64,000 nucleotides of DNA from Musa acuminata AAA Group (GCF_036884655.1 NC_088345.1:32400501-32464500), one strand, 5' to 3'; counted from the stretch's first letter, positions 42,902 to 55,578 are shown. Numbers and translations are program-made. Notes: generated by a model not told the origin, from the sequence alone.

Positions 42902-45900
42902 TAGAACCTTGAATTCAAACTGAATTTAAGTCATTGCAATATTCATCATGAATACTTGCAACACGTCATCATGAACTTATGCATAGACTTATGCATTAAC
43001 ATGTTATGTCATCAACATACTTCTCCCCCTTTGTCATCAACAAAAAGGAGAAGTACAACTATTCTTGTGTTTGTAATATGAGTTCAACTCATTGCATGAA
43101 AAACATAATATTAAATTTTTATCATTATGCAATCTAGCAATTTTACAACATTTTAGAACTTGCAAGCTAGTAATTTAGAGATATTCAAGAAAGCAACTCT
43201 TGTTTCTTGAAATATGCAAGTTTTACAAGCTAGCAAATTCAAAGATATGCAAGTTGATATATTTGCTTTTCTTGAGATAGGCACGATAGCACATTTTTGC
43301 ATTTTCTTGATGTTTGAAGCTAGCAATTCTCTGTGAGAAGTACAATTTTTGCTTTCTTCTTGAATTGTGCACGCTAGCTATCTCCCCCTTAGTCATTGTC
43401 AAAAAGAAGGGAAGACCCTTTCTAAAGAAGGGAAGACCCTTTATGTCAATTTCTAAATCATGACAAAGGTGAGTAATCATTCTTATTTCAAAATTCCATA
43501 ATTGAGATAAACCTTGAATTCAAATTAAGGCAATTTTAATCATGATTCATATCATATGCAATACATCACATAAAAAGCATGAGTATTGCATGCATCATTT
43601 TAGCAACAAATCGTAGCATTTCATCATATGGCAAGATATCATCAAGTAAAATTACGATGCAAGTTCTTGATATCTTAACATGATGCAAACATGGCATATG
43701 GCAATCATAGCATTTCGATTATCAATTTACCATATATTTCGATACAAGCTTCTTTTGATATCTTAACATAATTCAAATTCAAATATGCCACTTATAGCAT
43801 TAATTCATATATTTCTCATTCAAATATGGCACTCATAGTATCAATTCATATATTTCTCCCCCTTTGTCATCAACAAAAGGAGAAGTAACTCTAGCTATTT
43901 TAAAAGATATGCAAGTTTTTGTAACATGAAGCTAGATTTTCAACACAACATATAAGCACAAAAGTATAGCAAGATTCTTAAGTTCAATCATGGCAATTCA
44001 ACACTTGGTTCTTATGCAAGATTGCACTTTGCTTTTCTTTGCATATTCTAACTAGCAAAAGCTTTCTCCTTTTTGTTTTTGTCGAAAAGAAGGGAAGAGT
44101 ACAAGCTAGCCTGCATTTGCCTTGAGCTAGCAATCTTTCTCCCCCTATGTCATTACCGAAAAGAAGGGAGAAATCAATGGCCAAAGAATTTTAATCATTA
44201 TACAGGCCATATTACAAAATCATGTCATGATATCAAGAAAATTCAAGAAGGACATGATTCATTCGACAAATCCTTTTAATAGAGCAAAAGAATTATACAA
44301 CCAAGGGATCATGATGAAAATATATCAATATCATATATCAAGTCATGATTCGTGATTCATCATAAAGTAAATTAATTTTCAATCATCACATAAGGCATTT
44401 AAAGAATTTTTGAAACATAGGAGAATGATTAATTTAAGCATGCAATGTTTCAATCAAATTCGAGTCATGAATACCAAAAGATATTATTTGTGATTCCAAT
44501 TTTGTGAGATCAAGATTATGATTTAGATAAAACTCATTCAAATCAAATCGTTAACTTGAAACTCATAATCAAGTCATCAAAATCAATTTCGAGATTTACA
44601 AAATATCATGAAATCATTAATCTCGATCAGATGGGAAAAGCATTTTTGAAGTGATTCTTTTTCATCTAAGCATGCCTTAGTCTTTATATGCCAAATCAAG
44701 ATAAGCATGAAAGTTCAAGATGTAAAGGCAAAATCTTATAAAACAACTCATCAAGCAAGATTTTAAACATCCATTTTTAAGCCATATAAAGCGTAAGTCA
44801 AGGATTCAATTATCTCATGTCATGAATTCCAATAGGCATCTCAAAATATCAACATCACATTAAAAAGATATTTCAAAAAGATATATAAATAAGTGATTCA
44901 TTTGTATCATTTCATTCGTTCAGAAGATTCTCCTCTTTGGTAAATACATGTAGGAGAACAAAATGAATTAGGGAGATGTAACATGATTGAAGCATTGAAC
45001 ATGATTCATATTTAAAATGTGTCTCATGTCATAAGTATGAATCAAGCATTTGTAAAATCCGAAATCATCCTCAAAGTCACATTCAATAAATTCATACATG
45101 ACAAGCATAGATTTATTGAAAAGACGATAAGATAGAGGATCACATTTCGTTTTTATAAATTTCTATTCATGTGATTTGCTTCTTATAAGCATGCATTTAC
45201 CTTTAAGAAAACAAGTGTCAACATTTAAGACGGAAAGGTAAAAAATAAATCATCAAGCATGATTCCATGATAACATCCTTTTAATATCTTGATATTCATC
45301 ATCAAGTATAATTTCAAAAAGTATGTTAAAGAGAAATCATTAAGACCAAATGCATGATACACTCATTTATTTTCAAAAAATTCATCATGTTTATTTTCAT
45401 GAGATTCACAAGATTGGTAAAATAAATTCATTAATCTCAATAGGATAGAAAATTATTTCCATTTCATAATATGAGGGTATTCAAGTCTTTTGTGAAAACA
45501 TGTATCATCATTTAAAATCGAAACATAAGTTTCATCATGAAGCCGTCAAGACCAAACACATCATGATATCACATCTATCATCAAAAGACTATCAAAAAAT
45601 TCTTACATAGTTGTACATGCACTATGTCATCTTAATATATCATGAGAATGTCATCTTAATTCATCATAGAAATGATTAGACCAAAAACATATTAATCTAA
45701 AATGAGAGTTTCAAATCAACATTTACTTCAAAAACTCATGCATGACATAAAATCATCAAGATACACATGCATGGATTAATCCTAAGCATTATCACATATC
45801 ATATTATCATCCCTAATATTAAATACATCACTCAACATTTCCAAACATAACATGCATGAAACCTTAGCAATATACTTTTCATGATCAAATTTTTAATTTT

Positions 45901-45985
45901 TTAAAGATGCTAAAAAGAAAAACATGATATAATTTTTTGAAAAATAATTTATTTATTTCCTATTCCTACTATCTAAATTAAGCAC
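42902..45985 (-). other. Element H long non-coding region
   Basis: AT-rich, no coding frame. Hairpin modules CTCCCCCTTTGTCATCAACA...AGGAG at 43023-43050, 43382-43409, 43856-43882 and about 44139-44167. Stretches rich in GCAAGCTAGCAA / TTGCTTTTCTTG at 43130-43380 and 43900-44130. No polypurine tract at the LTR junction. Confidence 0.75.
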
Positions 45986-46936
45986 TCATGAAGGACTCCA
46001 AGTAATTTCAAAATAATTCAAGAGAGTTGAGTTACTTACCTTGTAGTCGAAGACCGTCAAAGCCCAATTCGTTGTTTCACCTTTGGAAGTTCTTGATTCA
46101 TCCTTGGTTGCCTTCCTCTTCTTTGGCCTCTTCCTCCATTCAAGTTTATTATTTATTTTAGATTTTTGTTTAATAAACTTATTAAGATTTAGTGTTCGAA
46201 GTTCAAGTTCATCATTGTCCTCATCACTTGAGTCATCGCTCAAGTGGTATTCATTTGTCCGGGATTCCAAATCCTTCCTGTTCTTTGGAAGGTTATTTTG
46301 TTCATCATGTTCATCATGTGCATTGTGCACCATTTCATATGTCATCAACGAACCAATTAGTTCTTTAAGTGGTAAGTTGTTTAGGTTTTTAGCTTCTTGT
46401 ATTGCAGTTACTTTTGAATCCCACTTCTTAGAAAGAGAACGCAAAATCTTGTTTATGAGTTCAAAATTCGAAAAACATTTGCCAAGAGCTCTTAGATTAT
46501 TGACGACATCCATGAAACGGGTGTACATGTCGCATATAGTCTCGCTTGGTTGCATTTGAAAAAGCTCAAAATCATGCAATAAAATGTTAACTTTCGAGTC
46601 TTTGACTCTACTAGTTCCCTCATGTATGATTTCAAGTGTTCGCCAAATATCAAATGTCGTTTCGCAAGTAGAAATTCGATTGAACTCATTTTTGTCTAAA
46701 GCACAAAATAAGGCATTTAGAGCCTTTGCGTTTAGAGAAAAATACTTCTCCTAATCCGACCATTCGTTCATCGATTTAGAGGGAAGTTGACAACTGTTTT
46801 CAACAATATTCCATAAATCCAAATTCATAGAAATCAAAAAAACTCTCATTCGAGTTTTCCAATAAGTGTAGTACAATCCGTTAAACAACGGTGGACGAAC
46901 AACCGAAAAACCCTCTTGAAAGCCATGAAAAGCCAT
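45986..46936 (-). pseudogene. gag: Element H gag, short type
   Basis: Starts MAFHGFQEGFSVVRPPLFNG. A small deletion near 46750 shifts the frame after MNEWSD, and the rest is open from about 46689 in another frame to 45986 (FELINKILRSLSKK, LKELIGSLMTYE, DSSDEDNDELELRTLN). No CCHC knuckle: KSKINNKLEWRKRPKKRKATK stands there. The end is NYFEITWSPS, four residues longer than in F because the stop after YFEIT is mutated. AAGGTAAGT, a splice-donor-like site, is at 46034-46042 on the sense strand. Confidence 0.88.
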
Positions 46937-46970
46937 TTATCTCGGGTGTAAATCCAAAATGAGAAAAACC

Positions 46971-46984
46971 GGGCTCTGATACCA
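46971..46984 (-). promoter_or_regulatory. Primer binding site of element H
   Basis: Sense strand TGGTATCAGAGCCC, intact, two bases from the 5' LTR. Confidence 0.95.
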
Positions 46985-46986
46985 AT

Positions 46987-48722
46987 TGTTAGGATCAAGA
47001 GCACTAAGATGGGGGGGGAGGGGGTAAATTATTGCAGCGAAAAAATTTCGACGATTAAAACTACGTTCGTACGTTGAAATCCGATACCGACATTAAAGTC
47101 ATTTCGTGCAGATAATAACTTTGAAAGCTTACGAAAACATATTTGAAGTAAAGTAAGGAAGGTAGTTTGCAGTTAAGATAGAAATCAGAATGTAAGTGCA
47201 AACTGAAATATGATGTTCGTACGATAAAACTGATTTCCGTCTTAATGCCGATTCGAAAAATACTTAACTAAGAAACACACTTGTAAATGAGCAGAAGGCA
47301 GTAAGCTACTACTGAGGAGGTTTGCAGTAAAGATAAAATGCTCAAAGTAAATGCAAACCAGAGAAGACGAGAGTTTATAGTGGTTCGGTCAATCGTGACC
47401 TACATCCACTCCTTAGATTCCTCTTCCGTCGAGGTCACCGGCATCCACTAACGATCTTCCTTTACTAGGCAAAGATTAATCTCCTTCTTACACCCCTCTT
47501 CTCCTTTTACCGGGTTTAGGAGACAACCCTTACAAGAACTCACTCTCCTCTCTTAAACAGAATTCTAACACTTAAGCTAGAGGAGGAAAATTCTAGAGAT
47601 TGCAGTAGCATTTTCTCTCTTTTAATCTCTCTATGCTTGTGTATTTTACCCAAGGATGGGAGGGGTATTTATAGCCTCCAAACCAGTTTAAATTCCGAGC
47701 TCAAAACTGTCATCTCCTAGAATTTCAGGGTCTGGCGATTGCACCGCCTGACTGGGGCGGTTGCACCACCCAATCTCGCTCGGAGATTGAGCCATGGCGT
47801 TGCCACCGCCTATCAGGAGCGGTTGCACTGCCCAGCTTTCCTGGGAGACCCTCTCCTGGGCGGTGCCACCGCCTAGTAGGAATTCTGGTCCGAATGGGTT
47901 GATCCATTCAGCCCAATTTGGGTCTATCAAGGGCTCAATTGCCCCCAGATTAAGTTAATGGGATCACCTCCCATTCCTAACTTAATTTACATACTAACTA
48001 TGACAATTCTTAAGACATTTACTACAGCTTGCTCCGGTGCGTCAATCGCTTCTTCCGACGAGCTTTCGGCGAACATCTGACGAACCTACGGCGATGCTCC
48101 GACGGACTTCCGGCAAACTCTTGGACTTGCGACGATCCACTTGGCAAGTTCCGACGAGCTTCTTTTGGCAAGCTCCTGGACTTCTCGGATTTGTTCCCGT
48201 AGAACCTTCGACGACCATCCGAACTTCTGTCGAACTCTCGAACTCCCAACGTGATCATAGTCTTGACTCCAGCACAACTCGTGCTGCATGTCTTACATCC
48301 ATCGTAGTTAATCCTGCATATGTAAAACAAAACTTCAATCGAGATAATTATTCCTAAGCAATTAACCAAGTTGTCTGGCATGTCATTGGTCCCTCGATGC
48401 TTCGTCCGATTCTTCAGTGCATCGTCCTCTCTTGTGGCCTATTGCCCAATCTACCAATTGACTCTGCAACTCCGATATCCTTGGCGCAATACCCGCTCTT
48501 CTTGGCCCGATACCCGAGTCCACGACCCGAAGCCTTCTGTCGATACGTCGACCTATCCATTGGCACGACGTCCAATCTTCTAACATGTTCCTCCGGCACA
48601 ACATGATTTTTCCTGCTTTAATTGTCTCATCCGGATCGAAGCATCCTACGTCACTCAAAACACAGATTAAAACATAAACACAATTATCAATTGGTTTTAT
48701 CATCAAAATTTGAGATTCAACA
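46987..48722 (-). repeat. Element H 5' LTR (1736 bp)
   Basis: TGTTAGGATC to GAGATTCAACA. TATA-like TATTTATAG at 47666-47674. The GC-rich core (47730-47885) has fewer units than in the 3' LTR, which accounts for much of the roughly 190-bp shorter length. Confidence 0.9.
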
Positions 48723-49331
48723 TCTCCCTCTTCGCTGCTGTTGCCACCGCCGCCGCCATGCTGCCGGTGGCAGGCTGTGCAGCGGAGGGCGGGGCATTGC
48801 CCTCGCCTGTAGATGGCACGCCCGCTAGCGGTGCTGCCCCTATAGGCGGGTGTCGCCGCCTCCATGGGCGGTTCTGCCCGCGGGGCGGTGCCCGCAAGTG
48901 GTGCTGTCCCAACAGGTGGGCACCCCTCCGGGCGCCGCCGCCTTCATAGGCGGTTCTGCCCGCGGGGCAATGCCCGCAAGCGGTGCTGTCCCGCCGGGCG
49001 GCCGCCCCTGCGGGGGGGTTTTGCCCGGGGGAGCACTGGCGGCCAACGCCGCTACCCTGTGGTGCCTCACCCCCTGGGAGAAGCGGTCGTAGGTGCCTCT
49101 GCCCACGTGCTGCCAACCCCGCTGGCCGCAAGCCTGCTGCAAGCAGGACACTTGCCGGCTGCTACTGACGCAGCCCCTGTGTTGCCTGCCTACGGCTACG
49201 TTGCACGCACGTAGATCGAGGGCAGCAACTATTGCTGCCCTTTCTCGCTTTTACGTTAACGATTTTAACGTCAAAAGTTTCTTCAAAACACAACACACGC
49301 AGTTCAAAACCAATCTATCGCACGAACAACC
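48723..49331 (-). other. Element X leader, GC-rich imperfect repeats
   Basis: About 450 bp at 48740-49190 are very GC-rich, with repeats of roughly 84 bp built on GGCGGTTCTGCCCGCGGGGC and GCCCGCAAG-GGTGCTGTCC (copies near 48865 and 48949, weaker ones before and after). Several overlapping frames up to 142 codons on both strands follow from base composition; none resembles a known protein. It lies directly next to a PBS and LTR, so it is the untranslated leader of element X. Confidence 0.65.
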
Positions 49332-49345
49332 TGGCTCTGATACCA
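49332..49345 (-). promoter_or_regulatory. Primer binding site of element X
   Basis: Sense strand TGGTATCAGAGCCA, one base from an LTR end TGTTGGGAAATC at 49347. It sets X's orientation as minus. Confidence 0.92.
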
Positions 49346-49346
49346 C

Positions 49347-50935
49347 TGTTGGGAAATCTTGGGGGGCGACATCACATGCGTAGCAGAAGTACAAGAAAAC
49401 AAAATCCCCGATTCCCAAAGAAATGTTCGTCGTCATGCGAAGATTTGTGCGCAAAATTCACGAAACTGAAAAATTACGTATATAATATATTGTGTTACCT
49501 AGGGAGATCGTATATCCCTGTTTCCTTGCAGATCCTTAGGAGAGGGTGAAGGAGGTCAAGCGTCCTCCTCTCTAGCGATAATCCACATAGTAGGGTTGCG
49601 ATGACGCTCCTCAAAACTCTAGGCCTGCTCTGAGGTAGAGAGGGGAAGGAGAATATGAGAGGCAAGTAAAGGCCTTAGCCTATGAAGCTCTGAATCCCTC
49701 ATATTTATAGAGGTCCCCTATCAAACCTTAATGGATCCTCCCCTAGTGGGTATTGGATCTGCATCCAATAACCCAAGCCTTTTAGATTAGTGGATCTCTA
49801 TCCAATAATCTCTCATGAGCTCTTATTGGATCTCGTCCCTGGGATCCAATAATTCAAGGGCTTATTGGATATCCAATAAGACAAGGGTTCCGTCGGATAT
49901 CTCATATCTGAACCTCTACTCATCGTAATGCCTACCATATGTGTGTGACCCTCTAGGCCCAATATCGAGCTGGCCGTAAGTCATACCTGTTAGAACTCCT
50001 TCTAACTAAGTGAATTATTATCTATCTAATAATTCACTCGACTCATCGACTACGGACGTACTAGGCCACTACGCCGTAGTCCCCAGACGATACAGGGGAA
50101 TCCAATCCATTGGATCTATCTGTCCTCAGTTATCATGTACCTATAGTCTCTCATCCATCTAATATCCCAGAGACCGTATATCGAGCATGGTGCTGTCATA
50201 CCCATATGGTTTCTACTCGAGTCTTGCTCTAATCGGATTCTCCCGGAGAATTCTTTTTCTCTCAACCCAAATGACCCTGGCCAGGGATTTGTCTGAACAA
50301 GAACACATGAGATATTCCTCTCATGATGCCGAGAGTGGATGATCCTCTATTGACACTCAATAGCCCTCGTAAGGTCCACTACCACTCCCAATGACCAACT
50401 GTACTAGATCTAGGATAGCCAAACCTATAAGTCTGGTATCAAAGAGTGGAGCACTCATATATGACATCCTTGGTGTCTCAAGTCTAAAGACCAGATATAC
50501 CACTAGGACTACGGAATCGCTGTTTGACAATAAGGCATCATCAACCATCCAACATTCCGTAAGCGAATCAATCAGTGAACTCATTCTCCAATGAGCACCT
50601 ATACTGTATCTCTAGTGTCCCTACATGAGCAGCTATGAGACTAGTTGCATCCATCATATGGATGGGTATACATCTCACCAGTCTGTCCGGTTATCACAAT
50701 GTCCCTCTTGAGTAACCTATGACCGGGATTATTTAGGATATGTGTTTAAAGATAAATCGATCTCATTTTCATGATCTCATCACGATCCAATTCCTATTGC
50801 ACAAATCCAAGGACATCACAATATATATGTAGATATATGCAATAGTTATAAAGTGATATATGCCAAAATATAATAAGCAAAAAAGATTTTGTATCAAGTC
50901 ACACGTGTCATCACTCACGTGATTGGCTTGCTGGG
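49347..50935 (-). repeat. Element X 5' LTR (about 1.6 kb)
   Basis: Left edge TGTTGGGAAATCTTGG next to the PBS. TATA box on the sense strand CTATAAATATGAGG at about 49699-49711. Several GGATATCCAATAAG / TTGGATCC repeats at 49735-49905. The right edge is uncertain: recognisable sequence stops near CTATGACTAG (50940), where an LTR core of the other family begins. X itself was not classified, as none of its coding region is in the window. Confidence 0.7.
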
Positions 50936-51519
50936 CATCTATGACTAGTAGGTACCACCACCCAAACGAGCGGTACCACCGCCTGACATAGTCTCGGAGA
51001 CTGTGTCACGACGGTTCCACTTGTTGGGTCACTGTTTGGGCCTTTCACTTGACCCAACACAACCTAAACTTGGGCCCAACTTGCCCCTAATTGAGTTGGC
51101 CCAATTCCAACCCAATTATACCTAAAACCTACTTCAATCTAGGTAATAATTATAAAGCTAATCAAATATTGTTCGGCATGTCATTGGTTCATCGATGCTT
51201 CATCCGATTTTTCTGTGCATCGCCCTCTCTTGTGGCCTATTACCCAATCGGCCAGTTGACCTCCGTAACTCTAATTTCCTTGGCGTAATTTCTGCTCTTC
51301 TTGGCTCAATGCCCGAACCCATGGCCCGAAGCCTTCTGTCGATACGTCAACCGATCCTTCGGCTCGATGTCTAATCTTATGACATGTTTCACTCCAGCCC
51401 AATATGATTCTTCCTGCTTTAATTGTCTCTCCCTGATTGAAGCTTCTTATGTCACTCAAAACATAGACTAAATCATAAACATTATCAATTGGTTTTATCA
51501 TCAAAATCTAATATTCAAT
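50936..51519 (-). repeat. LTR fragment ending TTCAATA
   Basis: Begins within the GGTACCACC core, matches the consensus up to CCAACCCAATTAT (about 51118), then skips the TCCGACGA-rich segment and continues with ACTTCAATCTAGG, GGCATGTCATTGGTTC, to ATATTCAATA at 51519 (mutated TTCAACA). The internal deletion is about 350-400 bp compared with LTR K. Confidence 0.75.
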
Positions 51520-52552
51520 AGTGGGAGATCAACAATGTCGATTGGGTAATATGCCGAAGGAGAGGACGATGCGCCAAAGGATCAGACGAAGCGTTCGATG
51601 AACCAATGACATGTCAATCAACAAAGAATTATAGTCTTGTAATCGGTTGTTTTAAATGGTTATAGTTAGGTCGTAATTGAGTTAGTTTCGAGTGTAATCA
51701 TGCTAACTTAATTAGGGGATTATTGGGCCTGAGTTGGGACTGTTTTGCGCTTAGTGGAAAGCCCATTCAGTGACCTAAAGATAGGTGGAACTGCCCATGA
51801 CCTAAAAAAGTCAAGAGCACACTTTTCTAGGCTATCAAGCGGTATTACCACTAGACTGGGTGGTGGTACCACCAAATGTCAGGTAGTGATACCACTAGAC
51901 TAGGTAGTGGTACCACCTAGTGTCAATCCTATAGGCGGTGGTACTACCCAGCACAAGCGGTGGTACCACTAGGACTTGGGAAACCCGGGATGAGACCTTT
52001 TTTGGCTCTATTCTTGAAGTCATTTGGGGTCTATAAATACCCTAGTTATTTCTGCTTGGAATAGCATGAAATTGAGTAGAAAAAGGGGGAAAGTAAACTT
52101 CAAAAAAAAGGTGTTGTGATCTCTCTAAAGTTAGTAAGTATCTTCCTCCTAGAGTTAAAAGGTTTCCAAGGGAGGAGTGAGATCTAAAGATAGAGGCTTG
52201 TAAAGGTTGTCTCCTAAACTTGTGAAAAGGAGAAAGAGTTGTAAGGGTAGTTGATCTTCGCTTATTGGAAAGAATATCGGTAGTGAAAGTCGGTGGCCTC
52301 GAGTGAAGAGAAATCGGGAGTGGACGTAGGTCACGACGACCGAACTACTATAAAATCGATTTGCATTTCCTTTATGTTTTCATTTATATTACTAACTGAT
52401 TTACTTGTTTACTTACTCACTATGCTTATAAACGTTTTCAAGTTAAACATCTTTTTGATACGGCTTTATCGAACAAAAGTTCAAACCGACAATTTTATTG
52501 AAAGCATTAATTCAACCCTCCCTCCCTCTTAGTGTTGATTTCGGTCTTAACA
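51520..52552 (+). repeat. Element I 5' LTR, 5'-truncated
   Basis: It starts inside the LTR (GTGGGAGATCAAC corresponds to about 55835 in the 3' LTR) and ends TTTCGGTCTTAACA. TATA CTATAAATACC at 52031-52041. The GGTGGTACCACC core lies at 51840-51965. The first 250 bp or so are missing. The PBS at 52555-52566 reads TTGTATCAGAGT, with G to T at the second base. Confidence 0.85.
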
Positions 52553-52602
52553 ATTTGTATCAGAGTTAACTTTTTTCTCATTTAGTTTAACACCTAAGAG
52601 AA

Positions 52603-53583
52603 ATCACTTTTTTTAGCAATCTAGACGGTGAATCTATCATTTATCCTCCTATGTTCAAAAGGATGGACTACATTTATTAAAAAACTCGAATGAGAGTTTT
52701 CTTGCTTTCAAAAGATTTGAATTTATTGGATATTATCGAAAGTGATTTTTAAAAGCTTTCTAATCCAATGACCGAATGGAATGATTTGGAGAAGAAAACT
52801 TTTTCTTTGAATGCTAAAGCAACGAACGCTTTGTTTTGTGCTCTAGATAAAAATGAATTTAATCGAGTTTTTATATGCGAAACTATGTATGATATTTGGC
52901 ATACAGTCAAAATCACACATGAAGGCATAAGTAGAGTTAATGAGTCTAAAGTCAATCTTTTGATGCATAGTTTTGAATTATTTCGAATGGAACTAAGCGA
53001 AACTATTATTGACATGTACACTTGTATTATGGATACCATCAATAGTTTGAAAGCTCTTGGTAAATATTTTTCTAATCTTGAACTTGTAGACAAGATTCTA
53101 AGATCCCTTCTAAAAAGTTCTGATCCAAAAGTAATGACAATACAAGAAGCAAAGGACCTAAACAATTTTCCACTTAAGGAACTTATCAAGTCTTTAATGA
53201 CCTATGAAATGACTTGTATTAAACACAATGAACATGAGAATTACCTTCCAAAGAGCAGGAAGGATTTGGTACTTTGAACAATAGAAGACCACTCGAGCGA
53301 AAGCTCAAGTGATGATGACATAGAACTTTTGACAAAAAAATTTTAAAAGTTCATGAAAAAGACTAATTCTAAAAATGGACTTAAAAATGACATAACTTAC
53401 TATAAATCGAAGAAGATACCAAAGAATAAGAAAGCATTCAAGGTGACATGGGATGAATCGAGTACATCCAAAGATGATGAGCAAACCAACAAAAGCGAGA
53501 TGACAAACTATGCTGTGGTGGCGTTCAACAATGAGGTAAGTGACTCAACCAAAACCCCTTTACTTTATTATGAAATTACTTAA
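52603..53583 (+). pseudogene. gag: Element I gag, short type, degenerate
   Basis: Begins at an ATC in place of the start ATG. 52768-53277 is open for 169 codons: MTEWNDLEKKTFSLNAKATN, FELFRMELSETIIDMYT, FPLKELIKSLMTYEMTC. After a stop, 53353-53583 has GLKNDITYYKSKKIPKNKK (knuckle site, only remnants of CCHC), DESSTSKDDEQTNKSE, and ends FNNEVSDSTKTPLLYYEIT. GAGGTAAGT, a splice-donor-like site, is at 53533-53541. Confidence 0.88.
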
Positions 53584-55578
53584 TGCATTTCATGAGTTAT
53601 TTTTAAATTAGTGTATAAAATGTAAAAAAAAGAAGGGGATCATGCTTCTATTTCTAGTAATTTTAAAAAATTAAAAAAATTGAACATGATAATTGCATGT
53701 TAACTCCTAACACTAAGTATGAAGAATTAGATTCACTTAAGAAGAAAAATGCATTACTACAACGAATAAAATAATTTTGATTGAAATAATTTATGTTTAA
53801 TGAAATCATATTTGATAATTTAATGATGCATGATGATTTGAAATAATGATGATTTTTGTGATTTACAGTTTATTGACCTTGATGACTCTTGTGATAAATC
53901 TTGTTTTTTAATTTTAAACAATGATGCATGTTTTTGTTTGGTATAAAAGACAAAGGCATACTTGTATGAAATAAATCACATAAATTGAAAAACATAAAAA
54001 AAAAAAGGAATGCATTATTCTTGGAAATGTCTCTATCCCTAAAATCTTATCATGTTTTGAATAAGAGATTAATCAATCTATTTATGTCATTTTGAATCTC
54101 TTAAAAGTGATTTTGATAATTTGATGATTTGACGATTTGAATTTGAATGAGTTTTATCTATATCATGATCTTGAATTCTCAAAATTATAACTTGAGATTT
54201 TCTTTATATAAATCAAGATCCCCTACTCTTTATTCCCATATGACTCTTGCATTTTATTAAAGAGAATACTTATCCAAATGAATCATGAATTTTATCTTTA
54301 TTTCTCAGTTTTCAATGATTTATGTTTTCCATTTGAATCAAAGTCGTTTATTATGATTCTTCCTTTTGCTATTCACTAAAAAGGAGATTTCTTTTAATCA
54401 TGATCCTTATCTTGATTTTTTAATATTCTTGAAATTATCTATGATGTTTTTATTTAACAGGAGATTTATACAAATTATAATCTTAATTTCTCAACTTGAG
54501 TATGACTCCTTTGTATTAATCATCAAATTGATCTCTTATGTTTTGAAGTTTTTCTTTATAATACAAAATATTGATGATCTTTTGTATTGATCTTTTATGA
54601 TCTTTGATATCTTTCATGTGATGATCATTGATGTAAATTTTTATACCTCCCCTCTTCTTCTTTCTTATTTGCAATGATAAAGGAAGAAAGAAAATTGCTA
54701 GCATCTCAAGAGAACCATAGTTGCTAGCTTGAATGTTAAACTTAGGCATGTTAAATCTCCCAAATGCATAAAATTTTCTTATACATTTTTTGATTCATGA
54801 TCTTGATGTCTCAATTTTTATGAATTGAGTTTTCTATAAATCAAGATTTTTTCTTTAACTAAAGAAGAGATGTATTCAAATTAACCATAATATGTCACTT
54901 AACTTCTTGATGTTTATGACTTGAATTTTATTATATACAATTGCCTTATATTTACGATTTATATATCTCATGATATGACTAAATCATTGATGTAAAAAAG
55001 GGAGAAAAATTATATTATTGTATTCTTCCATTCTCTTTGACAATAACAAAGGGGGAGAAAGTCTTGCTAGCTTATACATCGAAAAGAAAAGAAAAATTGT
55101 TAGCTTGCATATTGCAAAGGGAAGCAAAAATTACTATCTTGTCTATCTCAAGAAGCAAAACTTGCAAACTTATCTTACAAGAGAAGTCAGAATTGCTAAC
55201 TTGCAATCTCAAGATAAGCAAAAGTGCTATCTTGCCCATCTTAAGAAGCAAAAAATTGCTAAACTTGCACATATCTAAAACTTGCAAGCTTGCATATACA
55301 AAACTTGCTATCCTACTAGCTTGCATATTTCAAAAACTTGCTAGTTGCACTTCTCATTTTTATTGATGATAAAGGGGGAAAAGGTATGATGATGATCATG
55401 CATGGTATAATGAAATTTTATTATGTTTCATGGTTTGGATGCAATACTTAAACTTATGAGGTAAGTAATGATATGATGTATTTTATATAATTCATGATTA
55501 AAATTATGGCATGTTGATAGGGAGAGTTTAGTTTAAACTCTATCATCGATTGGTTGTTATCATAAAAAATTGGGAGAT
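53584..55578 (+). other. Element I non-coding region and polypurine tract
   Basis: AT-rich; no coding frame. Hairpin module in sense orientation at 55033-55057 (CTCTTTGACAATAACAAAGG then GGGAG), with a weaker one at 55365-55387. From 55060 to 55360 TTGCTAGCTTGCA-like motifs are dense. Polypurine tract AAAAAATTGGGAGAT at 55564-55578, interrupted by TT. Confidence 0.75.

Larger units (their letters stand above)
40973..48722 (-). mobile_element. Element H: gag-only copia-type retrotransposon
   Basis: A 7.75-kb element in minus orientation: 3' LTR 40973 to about 42901, internal region with gag at 45986-46936, PBS 46971-46984, 5' LTR 46987-48722. TCTCC flanks both sides (40968-40972, 48723-48727). 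The inner end of the 3' LTR and the polypurine tract are lost. No pol. Organisation and gag sequence are closest to element F. Confidence 0.92.

Noticed and set aside
48703..49383. Frames of 60-142 codons in the GC-rich leader of X
   Set aside because: Same reason: stop-poor GC-rich repeats; adjoining PBS and LTR show untranslated leader.
49347..50935. Host intergenic sequence rather than an LTR
   Set aside because: The left edge TGTTGGGAAATC one base from a perfect PBS and a TATA box at the expected orientation support an LTR, although the right border is unsure.
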